Source: Rotaria socialis
Taxonomy: Eukaryota > Rotifera > Eurotatoria > Philodinida > Philodinidae
Direction: 5' to 3'
Length of the DNA stretch: 64,000 nucleotides
Assembly: GCA_905331475.1 (NCBI GenBank)
Contig: CAJNYU010001708.1
Span: 1 to 64,000 of the forward strand
Shown here: positions 58,654-64,000 of the stretch, one piece after another
How the letters are laid out: each line of letters begins with the position of its first letter
Numbering within the stretch: the first letter of the stretch is position 1
The notes under the pieces: generated by a model
Databases searched by the model: none
What the model saw: the letters and a program-made list of their open reading frames with translations, nothing else
What the model was told of the DNA's origin: nothing
Program-made: the position numbers and the translations under genes

Positions 58654-60453
58654 TTACACGTGTCTCCGGATCATGCTTAGATTGATGGTGCAATCAGATA
58701 AAAGATCGTCGTCTTTAGCGACTTGCACTGCTTGCTGTAAATAATTATGAGCTTGTTCAATGTTTCCAAGTCCGAATTCGAATCGGCCATAACTATTCAG
58801 CACGGTTGCTAGTTCGTCGTCGGATCCTTTTTGTTGAAGAGCCGCTTCAAAATATTGTCGAGCTAATTTAGAGTTCGCATCTTTCCAATACAAGACACCC
58901 ATATTATAAAAAATGTGCAATTTAGAAGTGATATTTTTGTGCGCGAAAAGTGGTCGTAGTCGTAATGGCTGATTGAGATTCGACGCTGTTTCAAGTTTGA
59001 CCAATCTCTCTACTTCTTTTAAATATTTTAGGGCCTTCAAATAGTCACCTTGGTCTTCGGCTAACATGGCCTGATGTACAAGGATGTCACAACGAATTTC
59101 ATCAGTAAGCTTTTCATCCGTCAGCATACGTTCATAAAAGTTACTTGCTTGAGCATGATCACCGAGCTCTGTCAAAAATTTTCCCACAGTTAAGTAGGAA
59201 CAGTTCCGTCTTGTCTCTTTAATATGCTTTATCAGGTCATTATCTTCATCTGTGCATGATTGAAGCTTAATTTTCCAATAATTCCTCTCAAAATTCATGG
59301 ATTCTACTCTCCAAACAAAACCTGTGAAAAATAGAACTTCATTTTCGTCAGGCATCGCACTAAGCTCAGTAACGTCTGCATATGGTCTGATTAATTGCAT
59401 TGTTTTGAAATCGACATGTATCTCAAATATGGCACTTTGGTAATTACCTTGAGCTACCCCATCTCCTGCATATATCCTGGCGATATTATAGCTTGTGCTT
59501 GTTGAAAGCAGTCCATTTAATGCAATAACATGTCCTATGCTATCTTTCAATTGTTGTAAAACACACATTGAGATTCTTTTACCGCGGTAAAGCACCATGA
59601 TACCTTCGATTTGGTTTAATAATCTTTGGTTATTTTCTGTCTGTTCTAATTGTTCATGTAGATCGGATAGATAGCAACCAAACCGATAGAGACGTTCAAC
59701 ATCCTCCATTCGAAAAGCTTTACTAATGAGTCGAAAAAGACATGAGTTTTGAGTGTAATAGTAAATAGCCATGTGTGGTTCATAGGTCTCTGCATATTGC
59801 TGAATCCTATTGATTTCTACAGGATCATTTGCATAATCTTCTCGGAAAATGCGCCACATGTGTTGAAAAGAATTTTCGTCATATTCCTTTCTTATGAGTA
59901 TTTCAATTAATGATTGAAACAGAAGGAATTTCAGGGACTCGATATTCAAATCATATAGCCAGCTATCTTTAGGAACCGTATTGAAACTATCAAAACGTAC
60001 TGCCTCCTCTTTGATAGTTTTCTCTTCTTCCGCCAGAGTTACAGCAGTTGGTGACGCGGGTGCAGTTTGTTTGAGTAGCTCCTCGACAATACTATTGAAG
60101 CTTTTCTCGATATGTGAATGGGCAGAATCAATATTTGCAGAGGAGAAGCCGACATGCAACTCACGTGGTAGTAGACATAAGTCGAGGCGTTGGCCACGAT
60201 TTTTGACAAGCTTAGCTATGGATTCTGCTTCCTTCTTATTTTTCATACTCAAGATAAGAACTGTACGTTTAATTACGAGCTTATTACCAAGGTAATCCAG
60301 TAAGTTTTCTTTTTTGCTAAAAACACGCGAATAAGAAAAGTTCTTATAAAGATGCTTCTTCATTTGACGCATGGTATCAATCGAAACTTTGTGATCATGA
60401 TACCAAATGCTCATTAAATTTGGATCAGTTACCAAGCTTTCATTGCGAGCCAT
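58654..60453 (-). CDS. R-S-E ADP-ribosyltransferase with C-terminal TPR repeats, intronless
   Basis: The 599-residue protein starts at the ATG at 60453. An N-terminal segment (1-160) has a Rossmann-like strand pattern of unclear role. The ART domain spans roughly 185-395: Arg290 in a VLYRGKR strand, the STS motif at 317-319, and Glu370-x-Glu372 before VLF. This is the R-S-E triad of arginine-specific mono-ADP-ribosyltransferases, which transfer ADP-ribose from NAD. Four TPR units follow at about 420-453, 457-490, 513-546 and 548-581 and would bind a partner protein. No signal peptide is present, so it is probably intracellular. Such ART-TPR fusions are strongly expanded in bdelloids; this supports the organism call. 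It is a cellular gene, not part of a phage or plasmid. Confidence 0.9.
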   Translation of the reverse strand: MARNESLVTDPNLMSIWYHDHKVSIDTMRQMKKHLYKNFSYSRVFSKKENLLDYLGNKLVIKRTVLILSMKNKKEAESIAKLVKNRGQRLDLCLLPRELHVGFSSANIDSAHSHIEKSFNSIVEELLKQTAPASPTAVTLAEEEKTIKEEAVRFDSFNTVPKDSWLYDLNIESLKFLLFQSLIEILIRKEYDENSFQHMWRIFREDYANDPVEINRIQQYAETYEPHMAIYYYTQNSCLFRLISKAFRMEDVERLYRFGCYLSDLHEQLEQTENNQRLLNQIEGIMVLYRGKRISMCVLQQLKDSIGHVIALNGLLSTSTSYNIARIYAGDGVAQGNYQSAIFEIHVDFKTMQLIRPYADVTELSAMPDENEVLFFTGFVWRVESMNFERNYWKIKLQSCTDEDNDLIKHIKETRRNCSYLTVGKFLTELGDHAQASNFYERMLTDEKLTDEIRCDILVHQAMLAEDQGDYLKALKYLKEVERLVKLETASNLNQPLRLRPLFAHKNITSKLHIFYNMGVLYWKDANSKLARQYFEAALQQKGSDDELATVLNSYGRFEFGLGNIEQAHNYLQQAVQVAKDDDLLSDCTINLSMIRRHV

Positions 60454-60675
60454 TTCTAGGTAAATGCTATTGAATACTCAACAGTGACTTTTCTAAAAAA
60501 TAATAATAAAATAGTTTTTCAATTGATAGATATCGATGTAGTAATTAATTTAATGGTTGAATCTGTAAATTGAAAATTACAAAAAATTATTAAGAAAAAT
60601 CAAAATTAGTTTTCGAAAGAGAACAAATCTCAATTAAGTTTTCCTTAGATCATCAGAATACAGAATCTTGTCAAT
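60454..60675. other. Intergenic stretch
   Basis: AT-rich spacer and probable promoter region of the ART-TPR gene. Confidence 0.5.
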
Positions 60676-61001
60676 TTTTTCTTGATAACACTAGCGCAAA
60701 ATCTCATGTAGTTCTACATCTAGCGCACGGTGGTAATAGCCAAGTGCCGTTTTCTTATTGGCTTCAAGAGCTAATTTCTGCTATTTTTTGTAATGTATCG
60801 ATCTTGCTGGAAGTAGATGATTGAGAAGTTGAGACGCAAGCAGTAGACTGAGATTGTTGTTCTACTTCTACAGTCGAATTATTGACGGAGAATGTTGTTG
60901 TTTTCTCAAATAACTTCAGTACTTCTGTGTGATTGTTCCATTCAACATACATCAATCCCTTGTTATTGTAACATACAACAGGGTTTATGATTTCAATCTG
61001 A
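60676..61001 (-). pseudogene. Fragment of a TPR protein, frameshifted
   Basis: After a TTCAG acceptor near 61002, the minus strand encodes IEIINPVVCYNNKGLMYVEW followed by a helix, a TPR-like unit. A Ser/Thr/Gln-rich linker follows, then the frame ends at TGA near 60764. The next frame continues directly with a second TPR-like helix, EANKKTALGYYHRALDVELHEILR, to a TAG near 60690. The sequence at about 60785 (a run of A) is a likely slip site. The fragment lies about 220 bp upstream of the intact ART-TPR gene on the same strand, so it is probably the broken end of a related neighbour. Confidence 0.55.
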
Positions 61002-61094
61002 ATTTGAAAGAAAAAAAGAGCACTTCATTTCAAAAAGAAATGAGAAAGTAGGGGATCTTTTGGATAATTCACTTCAAACCTGAATTCTGAATTC

Positions 61095-61341
61095 AGGGTG
61101 TGGGTGTGGGCAAAGGGGAAAAGCGCGAATTCGGTACTTCGAAGTACGATAGGTGTACACTAAGAGTGCACAAAAGTACAAGGGAGTACCAGATTATTAC
61201 AAGTGAAGTACAGCGAAGTATACATGAAGCAGCTGGCAGTACAAGGGAAGTACGTGAAATACAGAAGTACCGAAGTTGCGCTTTTTCTCCCTTGGGTGTG
61301 GGTGTAGTCTGTTTGTTATCGAATAACCACGCACACACCCC
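61095..61341. repeat. TGTGGG-flanked element with an array of GAAGTAC words
   Basis: GGGTGTGGGTGTGGG at 61096-61110 is followed by AAGGGGAAAAGCGCGAATTCGGTAC, whose inverted match GTACCGAAGTTGCGCTTTTTCTCCCTT lies at about 61268-61292, followed by GGGTGTGGGTGTAG in direct orientation (61294-61307). ACGCACACACCCC at 61329-61341 closes the unit. Between the arms, AGTAC or AAGTAC words recur every 8-20 bp (about 12 copies). Confidence 0.7.
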
Positions 61342-61397
61342 GCTCACTATTCGATTGAAAACGCAATATCTTTATGTTATAAGTCATTTTGTATAGT

Positions 61398-62263
61398 GTT
61401 TCTATCAGAGACCGAAACGAATGGCAAAAGTGCCATTCGGTTCGATTCGGCTTTTTAGGACCGGGATTCGGATTCGGCTTTTTTAGTTTTTCAAAATTGT
61501 AATTCGATTCGATTCGACTCAAATTGGGTTTACAGAACATGGCATTTACTATTACATAGTATTGTTGTTTTCAGACTGCCATCTTCTTAGAATGAGAATA
61601 GTCTGTTGATCTTCTATAGAAATATGTTGAATAAATATAGTTTATCAATATATATATATATATGACACATACATAAGAATTATTCATTTTTTCCAAGAAG
61701 GAATACATAAAATATAAGTTAATGAACACATCTAAGTAGGCTAATTAAAAAAGTTTATTTTCTATAGAACTAAGAAAAATAATGTCATTTACTGTATATG
61801 GATCTATATTTAAAGTTGACCGTAGCCATATTTAATAAATAAAGAGGTTGATATCAAGATCCCAATCGCACTGGAGATACATTAAGGCCCCATGCACACC
61901 GGATAATATAAAACAAATCAAGCAACGTGATTGGTTAATTCATACTTAAGTCATCTTTTTGAGACGATTTAGTGGTTAATTCTGTTTTATCTTTTTGGTT
62001 TGTTTGGGGCCTTAGTGGTTAGTTCTGTTTTATCTTTTTGGTGTGAATGGGGCCTAACACTAGAACAAAGAAAATGATTTTGAATAGCCGAATGTAACTG
62101 AAAAAAATGAATCGATTCCATTCAACCTCTTTTCTAGAAGTATCATTCTATTCGATTCGGCAGTTTCGAAGTTCCATTCGGAGTCGGTTCGATTCGCCCG
62201 AGACGAATCGAATCGAATCGAATTATTCGGCAATTCGATTCGATTTCGGTCTCAGGTTTTTAT
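61398..62263. mobile_element. 850-bp hAT-like element, GATTCGATTC-rich ends
   Basis: Ends CAGAGACCGAAACGAAT (61406) and the inverted CTGAGACCGAAATCGAAT (ending 62255) match at nearly all positions. GTTTCTAT (61398-61405) and GTTTTTAT (62256-62263) form a 7-of-8 target duplication. Both subterminal parts are rich in GATTCG, for example near 61440-61515 and 62150-62245. No transposase; ORFs at 61316-61540 and 62107-62361 are by-products. Confidence 0.85.
61883..62058. mobile_element. Nested small MITE-like unit
   Basis: TTAAGGCCCCATGCACACC at about 61883 is matched in inverted orientation by TTAGGCCCCATTCACACC ending about 62058. The interior contains a direct duplication of a segment reading TTAGTGGTTAATTCTGTTTTATCTTT and its copy. 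It sits inside the 61406-62255 element. I find no clear target duplication. Confidence 0.6.
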
Positions 62264-62440
62264 ATAGTAGAGCATTTAACATGTCTACGTTGGATAGATC
62301 AGTTGATCATTTTTTGAATTTTTTCCGAACTCAGCTGTGTTCAGCTTTATCAGTCCACTAATGTTTGAAATCAAATATACTTACATAGTAAATTGTATTG
62401 GAGAGGGTGAGTTTTTTTTCTGGTATGTTTGCAATGGCTT

Positions 62441-62919
62441 CCCATGTAAAAAAATTTAGGGTAGAAATCAGATTAAAATCGATTTGAACAATGATTGAAA
62501 ATCGATTATAATCATACACCTCTACTCGATTTTTAATCGATTCGGAATCGATTATAATCAAAAATAATCCAAAAAACAAAATTTTCATCGATTATTCCTA
62601 TTATTTTCGATTATAATCGATTAAAAATTCATGAAAAAAATTGATTATAATCGATTTTCGTACATGAAAAATGGCAAAATTTTTAAGGAATTTTCTTCGC
62701 TTTGCATCGATTATAATCAATTTTTTTCATGAATTTTTAATCGATTATAATCGAAAATAATAGGAATAATCGATGAAAATTTTGTTGTTTGGATTATTTT
62801 TGATTATAATCGATTCCCAATCGATTGAAAATCGATTAAAGGTGTATGATTATAATCGATTTTCAATTATTTTTCAATCGATTTTAATCTGATTTCTACC
62901 CTAAATTTTTTTACATGGG
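62441..62919. repeat. Near-perfect 479-bp palindrome rich in ATTATAATCGATT
   Basis: The left arm (62441-62655) and right arm (62705-62919) are inverted copies of about 215 bp with roughly 95 percent identity by eye. Both ends read CCCATGTAAAAAAATTTAGG. The word ATCGATTATAATC or close variants recurs about ten times and is itself self-complementary. The loop is about 50 bp. No ORF of note. Probably a foldback MITE; no target duplication is evident. Confidence 0.9.
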
Positions 62920-63170
62920 TAGTATCTAGGAAAGATGCTAGATAATTTGTGTGTTGTATCTGGGAATGATCCTAGATGATTGGTGTGTTGTACCTAGGAA
63001 TGATCCAGATGATTATTGTGTGGTATCCAGGAAAGATGCTAGATGATTGGTGTGTTGTATTTAGGAACGATCCTATGAGTTTGAAGTGAGGTTCCTAAGG
63101 GAGATGCCATGTGATCGAAATCAGTATCTCGGAATGTTCCTAGATGATTGGCGTGTTGTACCTCATCGTG
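62919..63170. repeat. Tandem repeat, unit about 40 bp
   Basis: Five to six imperfect copies of a unit reading GTATCTAGGAAAGATGCTAG followed by ATGATTGGTGTGTT, in head-to-tail order, with GAAAGATGC and GAATGATCC variants alternating. It directly follows the palindrome. It looks like a short satellite block. Confidence 0.8.
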
Positions 63171-63500
63171 ATATGGCTTATTTTTCAATCGAGATAATCC
63201 TGATGTGGCTTATTTTTCAACCCTCAAAATCATAATATGGATTTTTGTTTAATCCATATAATCTTAATGAGAATGACTTAGTAATCCGGAAAAGCCGATA
63301 GTGGATGTTTTTAGAATCCGGGAAAATCTGTTGGAGGTGCATTGGTAATCAAAGCGATGTTTGAGAGAAGGGAATCTCTATATAATCGGGACGAATCTTG
63401 GTTGAACTGCATAGGAATCCGGCGGAATCCGGTGGAATGTCGCAGGAAGTCTTTCTGTTACGGCTTTTGTCTATGATCGGTTCCGATCGTTTCCTGAAAA
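63171..63500. other. Repeat-like non-coding stretch
   Basis: Contains recurring short words (GGCTTATTTTTCAA twice, near 63176 and 63206; AATCCGG/ATCCGGCGG near 63281-63430). No ORF of note. It may be older repeat sequence related to the CCGGAA element at 34233. Confidence 0.45.
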
Positions 63501-63502
63501 TT

Positions 63503-63766
63503 CCCATGTAAAAATAAATCGCGAAAAATCTGATTATAATTGATTTTCGTGTGATTATAAATCTATTTTAATGGCACTGTTATAACCCTAGTTTAATCAT
63601 TATTTAGATCGAAAAAATTGATTATAATCGATTATTTTAAAATCTATTATAATTGATTATTGAGCAATCGATTATAATCAATTTTTTTCGATCTAAATAA
63701 TGATTAAACTAGGGTTATAACAGTGCCATTAAAATAGATTTATAATCACAAAAAAATTGATTTTAA
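63503..63766. repeat. Second ATTATAATCGATT palindrome
   Basis: Arms at about 63550-63632 and 63666-63750 are inverted copies, including TAAATCTATTTTAATGGCAC and ACCCTAGTTTAATCATTATT blocks. The left side also has CCCATGTAAAAATAAATC near 63505, echoing the end of the palindrome at 62441. The loop is about 33 bp. Same family or a relative of that palindrome. Confidence 0.8.
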
Positions 63767-64000
63767 CTTATAGCTATCTTGATGGGAATTCATCGATCCA
63801 CATATTCTCATTCACTTAATCTATGCTTATATTTTTTATTAATTGTAATATATTATCATCTTAAATCCATAGTAATTCATTTCTTATATGGTACTCAAGG
63901 TATTTCCATTTTACTGATTCATCGATTTGAATCTATGGTTACGTGTTTTATAAATATTAATCTCTTATTATCTTTTAATCCATTTAATCAATTTCTAGAC
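63767..64000. other. AT-rich end of the window
   Basis: No gene or repeat supported; the sequence is AT-rich with several AATCYAT words. Confidence 0.4.

Noticed and set aside
61093-61396. Overlapping ORFs over the GAAGTAC array
   Set aside because: Open frames on both strands are produced by the repeat itself.

Overview
This window is animal nuclear DNA, most probably from a bdelloid rotifer (order of Rotaria or Adineta). The DNA is AT-rich. Genes are split by very short GT-AG introns, mostly about 45-75 nt, and several intronless genes are interspersed. There is a eukaryotic tRNA-Lys, a family of TPR-linked R-S-E ADP-ribosyltransferases typical of bdelloids, and repeated short stretches of the motif TGTGGG, which from memory is the bdelloid telomere repeat. 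Several genes have relatives that are mainly bacterial or patchily distributed (PqiA-like, TagF-like transferase, ArsB-like permease), which fits the heavy horizontal acquisition known in bdelloids. The species is an inference; no rRNA or mitochondrial marker is present. A 10-N gap near 12,970 sits between a G run and a C run, so the order across it is less certain.

Layout. 1-8 kb is repeat territory: a broken gene (12-435), a 600-bp foldback, a second broken multi-exon gene (1918-3456) and a 3.8-kb foldback transposon (3837-7628) with a smaller hAT-like element inside it. tRNA-Lys lies at 8069. An astacin-type secreted metalloprotease (11444-12358) and the end of an unknown gene (13081-13526) flank the gap. 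A 0.94-kb hAT-like element lies at 14645-15582. From 17.7 to 24 kb there are a PqiA-like membrane protein, a small unknown enzyme-like protein, a Gly/Tyr-rich 84-residue protein with a clear TATA box, and a TagF-like transferase. A GPI-type carboxylesterase lies at 27790-29523 and a small membrane protein at 31160-31666. 32.5-38 kb is again repeat-rich. From 38 to 52 kb come a methyltransferase/OB-like protein, a small 82-residue protein, a complete 8-exon methylenetetrahydrofolate reductase, a type II surface protein with a Thr-rich stalk, a decayed gene, and an F-box/LRR-like gene. A decayed coiled-coil exon, an ArsB/NhaD-type permease and the ART-TPR gene occupy 53-60.5 kb. The last 3 kb is an unusual block of TGTGGG hairpins, hAT-like elements and near-perfect AT-rich palindromes built on ATTATAATCGATT.

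How the parts relate. The genes do not form a pathway. They look like a typical gene-sparse, transposon-rich (possibly subtelomeric) bdelloid neighbourhood. The strongest signal not explained by genes is the density of palindromic elements. At least five hAT-like elements have recognisable 8-bp target-site duplications without any transposase in the window, and one is inserted exactly in the loop of an older foldback. In addition, at least six loci carry telomere-like TGTGGG stretches, most of them arranged as hairpins.
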